Assembly (NCBI RefSeq): GCF_030694375.1
Contig: NZ_JAUXYL010000034.1
Coordinates: forward strand, 1-39,850
Length of the DNA stretch: 39,850 bases
Direction of reading: 5' to 3'
Source of the DNA: Algoriphagus sp.
GTDB taxonomy: Bacteria; Bacteroidota; Bacteroidia; Cytophagales; Cyclobacteriaceae
A model generated the notes under the pieces. That model saw nothing but the letters and a program-made list of their open reading frames with translations, was not told the DNA's origin and ran no database searches. Positions 7,625-15,876 of the stretch are shown one piece after another. Each line of letters opens with the position of its first letter. The stretch's first letter is position 1. A program made the position numbers and the translations under genes.

Positions 7625-10600
7625 ATGAGGCAAAATTTACTGAAAAACTTGCTGACAGTGATGTTTCTAGTGCTTAGCACTGGATTAGCACTTTCACAGG
7701 GTGTGACCACCTCCGGTATCTCCGGTGTAGTGTCAGAAAAAAATGGTCAGCCGCTTCCGGGAGCGAACGTAGTTGCTACTCACCTTCCATCCGGTACGCG
7801 CTATGGTGCGGTGTCTAACATAGACGGGAAGTATAACATTCCGGGTATGCGTGTAGGTGGTCCTTACAGAATTTCGGTTTCCTTTATCGGATTTTCCACT
7901 CAAGAGGTGGATGGGATTATCCTATCTCTGGGCGTATTTGCCAACGTTAACGTCTCCCTTCAGGAAGACGGACAGCAACTTTCCGAGGTCGTGGTGACTT
8001 CAAGCAAAAACAACCTGTTTTCAAACGAAAGAACGGGAGCAAATACCTCGATTGATAATCAGGCGCTTACAAGACTTCCTACTATCTCCAGAAACATCAA
8101 TGACTTCACAAGATTGACACCCCAGTCAAATGGGCAGTCTTTTGCTGGTCAGGATTCAAGACTGAACAACATCACTGTCGATGGTTCTTACTTCAACAAC
8201 TCGTTTGGTTTGGGAAGCGGAAGTAACCCGGGCGGCAGAACAGGCGTATCTCCGATTTCACTCGATGCTATTGAGCAAATATCAGTTAACGTGGCTCCCT
8301 ATGACGTAAGACAGGGAAACTTTACCGGTGCCGGCGTGAACACAGTTACCAAATCAGGTACTAACGAGTATTCCGGTTCAGCGTATTATTTCTTCAGAAA
8401 TAACAATAATGTAGGAACTGAAGCAGGTGAAAACACCTTCAATCCGGGCGACTTTACCTACAAACAAATCGGATTCCGCGTCGGTGGACCGATCATCAAG
8501 GACAAATTGTTCTTTTTCGCTTCATTCGAAGATGAAAAGGAGGCTAGACCGGGAACTACTTGGAGGGCAAGAGTAGGAAATGAGCCTATTGAAGGTAATG
8601 TGACAAGGGTTTTGGCTTCCGACCTAGATCAACTTAGCGGTTTCCTGAGAGACAAATTTAACTATGAAACCGGTCCTTACGAAGGTTACGATAACGAGAC
8701 TCTGGGAACCAAATTTTTGGTGAAGCTGGATTATAACATCAATGATAAGAATAAGCTTAGCCTGAGATATAACCATCTGAATTCTTCTACCGATGTTCTG
8801 ATGTCCAACTCTTCTTCTCTTGGTTTTGGAAACAGAAACGGCAGACCGGAAGCATTGAACTTCCAAAATTCAAACTATAGCATTTTGGAAAACATCCGAT
8901 CTGTAGTGGCGGAATTGAACTCGAGGTTAAGAACCAATATGACCAACAGCTTGATAGTAGGTTATACTTATCAGGACGAAAGTCGTGGATCCAGAGGTAC
9001 TTTTTTCCCGATGGTAGATATTCTTCAAGAAGACAGAACTTACACTTCCTTCGGGTTTGAGCCATTCACGCCAAACAACGAATTGAGATACAAGACTTTC
9101 CAGATTCAGGATAACCTCCAAATATTTGCCGGAAAGCATACTTTCACTTTAGGCTTTAGCTATGAGCGATATGAATCCGAAAACGTGTTCTTCCCGGGTT
9201 CACAGTCTGTTTATGTCTACAATTCCCTGGATGATTTCTATAAAGACGCAAACAACTTCTTAGCAAATGGAAATGCAACTCCAAGTGGAGTGGATTTAAG
9301 AAGATTCCAGGTAAGATATAACAATATTCCGGGTTCAGAAAAGCCAGTTCAGCCTTTAAAAGTTGACTATGTTGGTTTCTATGCGCAAGATGAAATTCAG
9401 CTTCGAAACAATTTGAAAACCACCTTCGGGCTTAGAATCGATGTTCCTTTCTTTGAGCAAACTGCACTTAGAAATGAAGACGTGGAAAAACTACTATTTA
9501 GAAACCCCGCAAGTACATTTGTAAATTTCAGAACGGATCAACTTCCCGAAGCAAATATTCTTTGGTCACCCAGAGTAGGTTTCAACTGGGATGTATTCAA
9601 CAATCAGAAGACCCAAGTTAGAGGGGGAACAGGTATTTTCACAGGAAGACCGGCTTATGTTTGGATTTCCAACCAAGTAGGTAATAATGGTATTTTAACT
9701 GGTTTTGAGCAAAGAGATTCTAGGGCAGCTACATCTACCTCCCCAGCTGTACCACTTACAAGCAGACCATTTAATCCAGATCCTAATGCCTATAAGCCTA
9801 CGGAAGTAACAGGTAGCCCTGCTGCTTCTTATGAATTGGCATTGACTGAGCCAAATTTCAAATTCCCTCAGGTTTGGAGATCCAATATAGGTATTGATCA
9901 GCAATTACCGGGCGGAATCGTTGCAACAGGTGAATTCATTTACAGTTCAGATGTAAATGGCATTGCCTACTACAACGGTAACTTGCCAGTACACCAATCG
10001 CAGTTTGTTGGAAAGGATAACAGACCGAGATGGACCAGAAATAGGATTTACCAGACTACACCGAACATTCCAAATGCGATAATCTTGTCCAATCAGGCAA
10101 TCGGCAATTCTTGGGTAGCCTCCTTTTCTCTGGAAAAGCCATTTGGAAACGGCCTGTATGTGAAAGGTGCTTACAGCTACGGTGAATCCAGAAATACGGT
10201 TGATCCGGGATCAATTGCATCTGGAACATGGTTTAACAATCCGATTTCCAGAGATCCAAATAATCCAGGTCTTGGAATATCCTCCAATAATCTTGGTCAT
10301 CGAGTTTTTGGAGTGATCAGCTATAACAAAGACATCTTCAAGTTTGGAAACACCTCAGTTTCCTTATTCTGGGAATCAATAACTATTGGAAATGGGAGTT
10401 ATAGGTTTACAGGAGATGCGAACGGTGATGGAGGATTTAACAATGACCTGATCTACATCCATGCCAACAAAGAGGAAATGAACTTCCAGCAATATACTGC
10501 CACTGTGGGTGGACAGCCGGTGACATTTACTGCGCAGCAGCAGGCCGATGCATGGGAAGCGTATATTCTTCAGGATAAGTACCTCAGTGCCAACAGAGGT

Positions 10601-10939
10601 AAATATGCTGAAAGAGGTGCTGTAATCATGCCGATGGTCAGCCGTGCTGACTTCTCTTTCGCACAGCAATTGTTTACCAATATCAACGGTAAGAAAAACA
10701 CCTTGGAATTCCGTGTAGATATCCTGAACGTGGGTAACTTACTAAATCCAGATTGGGGATTGGGAAAAACATTTAACGCTATCCAACCTTTGACAAATCC
10801 AAGTGTAGATTCCAATGGAGCCTTAAGATATCGTTTAGCCCAATTAGGGGGAAATTTGATTTCTGAAACATATCGTCCTACAGCAGGCGTATCAGACGTA
10901 TGGAGAATGCAGTTTGGATTGAGATATATCTTCAATTAA
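7625..10939 (+). CDS. Oar-like TonB-dependent receptor with N-terminal carboxypeptidase-regulatory domain
   Basis: 1104 residues. Signal peptide about 1-25 (LLTVMFLVLSTGLALSQG). A CarboxypepD_reg-like beta-sandwich spans about 30-110 (GVVSEKNGQPLPGANVVAT, VSNIDGKYNIPGMRVGG). A plug domain of about 120-240 carries the Oar-type stretch ISVNVAPYDVRQGNFTGAGV, and an outer-membrane beta-barrel ends in the aromatic MQFGLRYIFN. The Oar family (Myxococcus Oar and many Bacteroidota homologues) is TonB-dependent; substrates are mostly unknown, and a role in protein or peptide export or uptake has been suggested for some members. There is no SusD partner beside it, so glycan import is less likely. Strong 12-bp terminator downstream at 10982. 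Monocistronic. Confidence 0.92.
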   Translation: MRQNLLKNLLTVMFLVLSTGLALSQGVTTSGISGVVSEKNGQPLPGANVVATHLPSGTRYGAVSNIDGKYNIPGMRVGGPYRISVSFIGFSTQEVDGIILSLGVFANVNVSLQEDGQQLSEVVVTSSKNNLFSNERTGANTSIDNQALTRLPTISRNINDFTRLTPQSNGQSFAGQDSRLNNITVDGSYFNNSFGLGSGSNPGGRTGVSPISLDAIEQISVNVAPYDVRQGNFTGAGVNTVTKSGTNEYSGSAYYFFRNNNNVGTEAGENTFNPGDFTYKQIGFRVGGPIIKDKLFFFASFEDEKEARPGTTWRARVGNEPIEGNVTRVLASDLDQLSGFLRDKFNYETGPYEGYDNETLGTKFLVKLDYNINDKNKLSLRYNHLNSSTDVLMSNSSSLGFGNRNGRPEALNFQNSNYSILENIRSVVAELNSRLRTNMTNSLIVGYTYQDESRGSRGTFFPMVDILQEDRTYTSFGFEPFTPNNELRYKTFQIQDNLQIFAGKHTFTLGFSYERYESENVFFPGSQSVYVYNSLDDFYKDANNFLANGNATPSGVDLRRFQVRYNNIPGSEKPVQPLKVDYVGFYAQDEIQLRNNLKTTFGLRIDVPFFEQTALRNEDVEKLLFRNPASTFVNFRTDQLPEANILWSPRVGFNWDVFNNQKTQVRGGTGIFTGRPAYVWISNQVGNNGILTGFEQRDSRAATSTSPAVPLTSRPFNPDPNAYKPTEVTGSPAASYELALTEPNFKFPQVWRSNIGIDQQLPGGIVATGEFIYSSDVNGIAYYNGNLPVHQSQFVGKDNRPRWTRNRIYQTTPNIPNAIILSNQAIGNSWVASFSLEKPFGNGLYVKGAYSYGESRNTVDPGSIASGTWFNNPISRDPNNPGLGISSNNLGHRVFGVISYNKDIFKFGNTSVSLFWESITIGNGSYRFTGDANGDGGFNNDLIYIHANKEEMNFQQYTATVGGQPVTFTAQQQADAWEAYILQDKYLSANRGKYAERGAVIMPMVSRADFSFAQQLFTNINGKKNTLEFRVDILNVGNLLNPDWGLGKTFNAIQPLTNPSVDSNGALRYRLAQLGGNLISETYRPTAGVSDVWRMQFGLRYIFN

Positions 10940-10981
10940 TAGATTATTGAATTAAATTTTTAAAATTTTAAAGTTTTAAAA

Positions 10982-11020
10982 ATGGAAAAATACTCTTGAT
11001 TGGGTATTTTTCCATCTTTT
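10982..11020 (+). terminator. Intrinsic terminator of the TonB-receptor gene
   Basis: A perfect 12-bp stem, ATGGAAAAATAC against GTATTTTTCCAT, with a 10-base loop, followed by CTTTT. It lies 42 bases after the stop codon. Confidence 0.82.
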
Positions 11021-11204
11021 ACAATTTTATGAAAAGATTATATCGATTTTAACTTTTGGCAAAGGAGGCAAATGTTTATGAAACAAAATTAAGGTATAAA
11101 TATGAAATTTGCTGAATAAATAAAGTATGAATTATTTTGTTTTTATTTTTCGTGAATTTTCTTTTAAATACTTTAAGAATATAAAAAGGCGGTAAATATT
11201 GTTC

Positions 11205-11300
11205 GGAACATTAAGCTAGTTTTTTTAATTATAAACCTATAAATTAGTTATACTTATTTGTTTAACTATTTTGCTCACTAATAGCTTAATTGACTGTTCC
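11205..11300. repeat. Interrupted inverted repeat
   Basis: Left arm GGAACATTAAGCTA (11205-11218) is complementary to right arm TAGCTTAA (11282-11289) plus TGTTCC (11295-11300), with five extra bases (TTGAC) in the right arm. About 60 AT-rich bases lie between. It could be the ends of a tiny non-autonomous element or a long leader hairpin; nothing else supports either. Confidence 0.4.
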
Positions 11301-11452
11301 AAAGATTAGCATAATGGTATTTATGATTCAGTTATTTTATGAATTATATTTTGATGGTTTTTCAATTTATAGAGAAAACTTCTAGATTTTATTGCAATTT
11401 CTTTTGTAAAAAAAGTAATTTTAATATTTAAACTACTAATATTTATAAAATT

Positions 11453-13030
11453 ATGAAAATTCACAAACTAATTTTGTTTCTTTGGGTTTTTTGTATTTCT
11501 GGCTGTGTAGAAACTTTAGAAACAGATTCGCAACAGGTTAATTTGAAAGAGGAATTTAAAGGTGAAAACAAATTTAAATTAGAACTCGTTGATACAGACA
11601 CTACTTACGCTACTAGAATTATGCCACCAGGGGATCCAAATTTAAATCCTAATTGGCAATGGTATTCCAGTCAAGGTCAATCAATCTATTATAAAAATTC
11701 AACAAGTATTGTTCAGGTACCAGGTTCCCCAACCACGCCGTTTTTTACTAATGGTCATATACTTGCTGATGCAATTAGTAATGATAAAAAGGATATGTGG
11801 CCTGAAGATGGCTGGATGTTGGTTATTAGAGATTTTGGTACCTCTTTAGATGCCGTAAGGTATCCATTTTTTATTTTGTATAATAAATATACTGGAATTC
11901 TTAGAGTATGTATTTTTAATGCTCCTCAAGATAATTATACTGATTATTTAGTTAAATTAAGTTACACCAATTCTTCGGACAGAAAGGCTATCTTCACTAG
12001 TGATTCGGATTTTAAGAGTTATTTAAATAATTTTGAAACGAATATTTCTAAATCTGTAATGTCTAAAGTTTCAGTAAATCAAGGCTGGGTTCATGCAGAT
12101 TTTCATATGTTTGGTTATGATGCTTCAATCTCTTCGGGCACAGAATTGAAAATTGAACTAATTGGAAGTAATTTCTCAAACTTGACTATGAGTTCAACGG
12201 CATTTTCATTGGAAGGGAAAATAGGCTCAACCTCTCCAACTAACAATGGACTATCATTGTTGGAGGCCGTAAACTATACTGATGGTGTTTATAAAAGTGT
12301 CAATGGAATTTTTGATGCCATAAACAAAGTTAAACAAGGGAAAAATGCATCAACTCAAAATAATTTAACAAATCTTCAAAATTCACTTACTTTACCTACT
12401 TGGACTAGTTTTATTGGTCCTGCACTTTCACTAGTGAAAACAATCTTAGGGGGAAAAAACTCAGTTGCAACTTCACCTACACCGATTAGATTTACTGGTA
12501 ATTTAGCATTTTCTGGATCTATTTCTTCTCAAGTTTTATTGCAGCAGTTTACCTTTTCTTTAAGGCAAGAAAACTCTAAACCTGAAGTTTATAAACCTGT
12601 TCAAAATATTCCTTGGGGAGTTTTCAATTTAAATTCTCTTCCTGTTTTTGTTAATTCTTCTTATTCTGATTGTTATTACGATCCTTCAAACTCAATTGAC
12701 GAATGCATTGAGGAAGGATATTGGGAAATAGTTTTTAACAGGGACGTTAATTATATTATTAATCCTTCTTTAGGCTTGATAAATCCTAAGGTAGAATATT
12801 TTATTCCAGGTTTTCACTCTGATGGACAATTTGTAAGTTCTGCAACTAATTATATAAATAATTATTACAAAACAAATACTAATCCTCAAGGGGACTTTTA
12901 TGGCCCTCCACCTCCAAGATCAAACAAACTAGGCATTAAAGTAACGTATGGTCTACCTTCCAGAAAGAATTATGATACAGAGTTAGTTTTTATAAAAGAG
13001 TATGAATATAGGCTTTCAAGTGATTTATAA
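11453..13030 (+). CDS. Orphan lipoprotein of unknown function, AT-rich
   Basis: 525 residues. The start MKIHKLILFLWVFCISGC is a type II signal peptide with a lipobox ending at C18, so the mature protein should be lipidated; the following VETLETDSQ is compatible with envelope export. No domain is recognised. Visible features: an aromatic-rich N-terminal part (PNWQWYSSQGQSIYY), a possible helical segment around GIFDAINKVKQGKNAST, and a C-terminal part with DCYYDPSNSIDECIEEGYWE holding two close cysteines and DxDx-like acidic residues. Codon use and base composition are much more AT-rich than in flanking genes, which suggests acquisition by transfer. Its terminator is the site occupied by the group IIC intron. 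Function not inferred. Confidence 0.85.
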   Translation: MKIHKLILFLWVFCISGCVETLETDSQQVNLKEEFKGENKFKLELVDTDTTYATRIMPPGDPNLNPNWQWYSSQGQSIYYKNSTSIVQVPGSPTTPFFTNGHILADAISNDKKDMWPEDGWMLVIRDFGTSLDAVRYPFFILYNKYTGILRVCIFNAPQDNYTDYLVKLSYTNSSDRKAIFTSDSDFKSYLNNFETNISKSVMSKVSVNQGWVHADFHMFGYDASISSGTELKIELIGSNFSNLTMSSTAFSLEGKIGSTSPTNNGLSLLEAVNYTDGVYKSVNGIFDAINKVKQGKNASTQNNLTNLQNSLTLPTWTSFIGPALSLVKTILGGKNSVATSPTPIRFTGNLAFSGSISSQVLLQQFTFSLRQENSKPEVYKPVQNIPWGVFNLNSLPVFVNSSYSDCYYDPSNSIDECIEEGYWEIVFNRDVNYIINPSLGLINPKVEYFIPGFHSDGQFVSSATNYINNYYKTNTNPQGDFYGPPPPRSNKLGIKVTYGLPSRKNYDTELVFIKEYEYRLSSDL

Positions 13031-13134
13031 TTTTGTTTGATTTTGAGTAGTATTCGTTAAAGTTTAAGTAATTTAATGATTTTTAGTTAGGTTTTTGTAG
13101 AATTTTTATTCTATAAAAATTTAATTTAATTGCT

Positions 13135-13166
13135 AAAAGGCTAGTCAAAATGGACTAGCCTTTTTT
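13135..13166 (+). terminator. Terminator of the lipoprotein gene, target site of the intron
   Basis: A 12-bp stem AAAAGGCTAGTC and its complement with loop AAAATG, ending in six T. The group IIC intron begins two bases after the T-tract. Confidence 0.9.
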
Positions 13167-13167
13167 G

Positions 13168-13790
13168 GTGTGCTGTGCATGGCAATCAACTAGGTGGTGA
13201 AAGTCCACTGTGGGGGTTTGTAATCGTCAACCACTATCCAATAGCAAGGGTGTCCACTGTGAGGTGGAATCTGGAGGAACCTGGCGGAAGAACTCTGCCC
13301 TGAGGAACACGATCCTCATCAGGCATAAACGATGGGATGAGACTGCGAAACAAGTCAAAGTGCAAAGATTACACGGACATCGGAGTGTAAATGAGGCTGG
13401 GACATGGAGTGAAGGTGGATTGTCTTACCACGGGAGGCCTCATGGTCGTGTGGAGATGTATATTGAATGGAGTAAAGCTAGTCATGAGGAGTCAGCCGAG
13501 GGCAAAGTACCGGATCACGAGTTGGTATGGGAAGGCCCGAACCTTGCAGTATGGCAGTAAATGAATTTTACTGAAAGGAAAAGAATTAGATGCTCGGGAA
13601 CGAGGCTCCTTATCAAAAGAATATGACTGAATCCAAAGGATGGATAAGAGTGATTCGGATAGAGGATGACTGAAAGAAACGCCAAACACGCCTTTCGGGG
13701 TTTAAAAGCAAGGAACCGCCGTATACCGAATGGTACGTACGGTGGTGTGGGATGTCGAAACGGGAATTAATCCCGTTTCTCCTACCCGAT
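13168..13790 (+). mobile_element. Group IIC intron lacking its reverse-transcriptase ORF
   Basis: The 5' end GTGTG fits the group II GUGYG consensus. Internal blocks match, from memory, the Oceanobacillus O.i.I1 group IIC intron: GCAAGGGTGTCCACTG, GGTGGAATCTGGAGGAA, CTGAGGAACACGATCCTCAT, GATGGGATGAG and a GAGTCAGC-GAGG block before domain IV. Domain V (13713-13746) starts GAACCGCCGTATACC, carries the CGC catalytic triad of group IIC introns and closes with ACGTACGGTGGT. Domain VI is the stem around AAACGGGAATTAATCCCGTTT, and the 3' end is CCTACCCGAT. Total about 623 bases. Domain IV has only some 150 bases and no intact reverse transcriptase, so mobility would need a maturase supplied in trans. 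Insertion straight after an intrinsic terminator is the hallmark target of this class. Confidence 0.9.
13713..13746 (+). other. Group II intron domain V
   Basis: 34-base catalytic hairpin. The lower stem pairs ACCGCCGTA with TACGGTGGT, there is a two-base CG bulge on the 3' side, and the terminal loop is CGAA. All key positions (CGC triad and bulge) look intact, so the ribozyme could still splice. Confidence 0.9.
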
Positions 13791-13937
13791 CCTTTATCCC
13801 GATCACTTTTAAAATTTATCCGGCAATTCAGTATTCCTAATTCCAAAAGGATATTTTTCTAGTATCCCTAATTTTTTCCATTAGCAGTAAAGATTTGCCT
13901 TCAGTGTCTTTTATTTAACAGTGGCTGAAATATGCCG

Positions 13938-13945
13938 TATTTTTG
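13938..13945 (+). promoter_or_regulatory. -7 element upstream of the hydrolase/RND efflux operon
   Basis: TATTTTTG matches TAnnTTTG, 43 bases before the ATG at 13988. The -33 box is not obvious. It is the best candidate promoter for the four-gene operon. Confidence 0.5.
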
Positions 13946-13987
13946 TTCATAGGTAAACTTTTGTCCTTTTTATCAGTCTAAGCTGTT

Positions 13988-14770
13988 ATGTTGTATTACA
14001 AGGAATTTTTACATCCGCAGAGTAGCGAATGGGTGGTCTTCATCCATGGTGCAGGAGGTTCCTCTGCCGTTTGGTATAAGCAGCTGAAAGATTTCAAAAA
14101 AGACTTTAACCTTTTGCTGATCGATCTGAGAGGGCATGGCAAGTCCGCCGATCTTCCTCAGGACATTTGGAATAAGCATTACACGTTTGAAGCGGTCACA
14201 GAGGACATTATCGAAGTCCTGGATCATCTCAAAACCCCTCCGGCTCATTTGATGGGGGTCTCTTTAGGAACTATCCTTGCCCGTCAACTTGCCGAATTAC
14301 AACCTCATCGGGTCAGGTCACTCATTTTGGCAGGAGCAATCACCCGCCTCAATGTACAAAGCCGGGTACTTGTGTTTCTTGGAAATACATTCAAGCGAGT
14401 GATCCCTTACATGTGGCTGTATCGCTTGTTTGCCTTCATCATCATGCCTCGAAGACAACATGAAGAGTCACGCAATCTCTTTGTGGGAGAGGCTCAAAAG
14501 CTTTGTCAAAAGGAATTTATCCGTTGGTTTAAACTGACTCGCGACATCAATCCCCTGTTAAAATACTTTAAGGAAAAGGACTTGGGGATTCCAACGCTCT
14601 ATGTAATGGGTGACCAGGATGTGATGTTTTTGGAGCCGGTCAAAAATCTTGTCAAAGAACATAAAAATTCCATTCTAACCATTCTTGAAAAGTGCGGGCA
14701 TGTAGTCAATGTGGAGCAGCCCGACCGATTCAATCAACTTTCAATGGCGTTCATCAAAAACCAACAGTAA
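13988..14770 (+). CDS. Alpha/beta-fold hydrolase
   Basis: 260 residues with the canonical fold. The oxyanion region is VVFIHGAGGSSAVW (about 16-29), followed by LLLIDLRGHGKS (about 42-53). The nucleophile elbow is GVSLG with S92, the acid is D211 in VMGDQDVMF, and the catalytic His is H238 in CGHVVNVEQP. The cap region around residues 125-190 is helical and rich in aromatic and basic residues. The substrate cannot be told. It is the first gene of an operon: only 18 bases separate it from the RND adaptor gene, followed by the pump and channel. A link to detoxifying or editing a pump substrate is possible but inferred only from position. Cytosolic; no signal peptide. Confidence 0.9.
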   Translation: MLYYKEFLHPQSSEWVVFIHGAGGSSAVWYKQLKDFKKDFNLLLIDLRGHGKSADLPQDIWNKHYTFEAVTEDIIEVLDHLKTPPAHLMGVSLGTILARQLAELQPHRVRSLILAGAITRLNVQSRVLVFLGNTFKRVIPYMWLYRLFAFIIMPRRQHEESRNLFVGEAQKLCQKEFIRWFKLTRDINPLLKYFKEKDLGIPTLYVMGDQDVMFLEPVKNLVKEHKNSILTILEKCGHVVNVEQPDRFNQLSMAFIKNQQ

Positions 14771-14788
14771 TCAGACCTATTGCCTTAA

Positions 14789-15874
14789 ATGAAAAAACAA
14801 ACCAAAATCGCACTGATCATCGGAATTCTTGTAATCCTTGCAATTGCCTTTTTTTATCCGAGACTGAGTAATCAGGGCGGAAATTCTCAAACCCCTGTCG
14901 CTTCGCCGGGAGGTTCCGGTGGTTCAAATCAAAACCTTCCCGTGAGTGTGGTTAAACTCAAGAAAGAAACGCTTCGCAATCAGCTGCAGGTATCAGGCAC
15001 CATACTTCCCAATGAATCGGTCAACCTCCGCTCTGAGATTTCAGGTTTGGTAACCAGAATCGCATTCCGGGAAGGCCAATATGTAGCGAAAGGTACTCCT
15101 CTTCTGTATTTGAATGATGACGAACTCCAGGCCCAGTTTCAGCGCTTACAATACACCCAAAAATTATTTGAAACCCAGGAGAACCGTCAAAAGCAGCTGT
15201 TAGCCCGAGAGGCGATCAGCCAGGAAGAATATGACATAGCCCTGAATCAATTCAACACCGCATTGTCAGACATCAAGTTGGTAGAGGCTCAGTTGTCCAA
15301 GACTGTGGTGAGGGCGCCATTTAATGGGTATTTGGGATTGAGACTGGTTTCGGAGGGCTCTGTCATCAGCACAAATGATGTAATCGTAAGTGTGGTAAAT
15401 ATTGATCCGATTAAAATCGAGTTTTCTATTCCGGAGCGTTATGCCAATCAGGTCACTGTCGGTTCACCGGTTTATTTTTCCAATGAAGGATCTACTCAAG
15501 AGGTAGAGGGTCGAGTTTACGCTTTTGAGCCGCAAGTGGATTTGGCAACCAGAACACTGAAGCTACGTGCACAAAGCCCAAACAAAGACCGGAGATTCCT
15601 TCCCGGAATGTTCGTGAAAATCAGATTTATTCTTGAAGTCATGGAAGACGCCTTGCTTGTTCCGGCAGAGGCTGTCATCCCTGAATTAGCAGGGTACAAG
15701 GTATTTGTCGTGGGGGCTGATGGTAAAGCAGAACAACGAATAATAGCAATAGGAACGCGGACAGATACTCAAGTGCAAGTCATATCCGGACTCAACGAGG
15801 GCGATCTGGTACTCACCACTGGTGTAATGCAAGTAAGGCAGGGAATGCCATTACAACCTACTCAAATCAACTAA
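14789..15874 (+). CDS. RND efflux periplasmic adaptor (membrane fusion protein)
   Basis: 361 residues. An N-terminal membrane anchor (IALIIGILVILAIAFF, about 7-22) is followed by a low-complexity Gly/Ser/Asn linker. A biotinyl-lipoyl-like half-motif is NLRSEISGLVTRIAFREGQYV (partly shown as SGLVTRIAFREGQYV), and then comes an alpha-hairpin coiled coil of about 115-165. The second lipoyl half is TVVRAPFNGYLGLRLVSEGS. Beta-barrel and membrane-proximal domains follow (RTLKLRAQSPNKDRRFLPGM, TGVMQVRQGM). It bridges the inner-membrane pump and the outer-membrane channel. Its stop codon is two bases before the pump ATG, so the two are translationally close. Substrate unknown. Confidence 0.94.
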   Translation: MKKQTKIALIIGILVILAIAFFYPRLSNQGGNSQTPVASPGGSGGSNQNLPVSVVKLKKETLRNQLQVSGTILPNESVNLRSEISGLVTRIAFREGQYVAKGTPLLYLNDDELQAQFQRLQYTQKLFETQENRQKQLLAREAISQEEYDIALNQFNTALSDIKLVEAQLSKTVVRAPFNGYLGLRLVSEGSVISTNDVIVSVVNIDPIKIEFSIPERYANQVTVGSPVYFSNEGSTQEVEGRVYAFEPQVDLATRTLKLRAQSPNKDRRFLPGMFVKIRFILEVMEDALLVPAEAVIPELAGYKVFVVGADGKAEQRIIAIGTRTDTQVQVISGLNEGDLVLTTGVMQVRQGMPLQPTQIN

Positions 15875-15876
15875 GC

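Larger units (their letters stand above)
10940..11452. other. AT-rich intergenic region before the orphan lipoprotein gene
   Basis: 513 bases of very AT-rich sequence. It contains the terminator of the receptor gene (10982-11020) and an interrupted inverted repeat (11205-11300). No gene, tRNA or clear promoter is recognised. Base composition shifts here and stays AT-rich through the next gene. Confidence 0.6.

Noticed and set aside
7625..10939. SusC of a polysaccharide utilisation locus with the GH16 gene
   Set aside because: The receptor matches the Oar type, has no SusD neighbour and is separated from the GH16 gene by four unrelated genes and terminators.
13210..13560. Open frame of 116 codons
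   Set aside because: It lies wholly inside domains I-III of the group IIC intron, which are conserved as RNA, and has no protein similarity.
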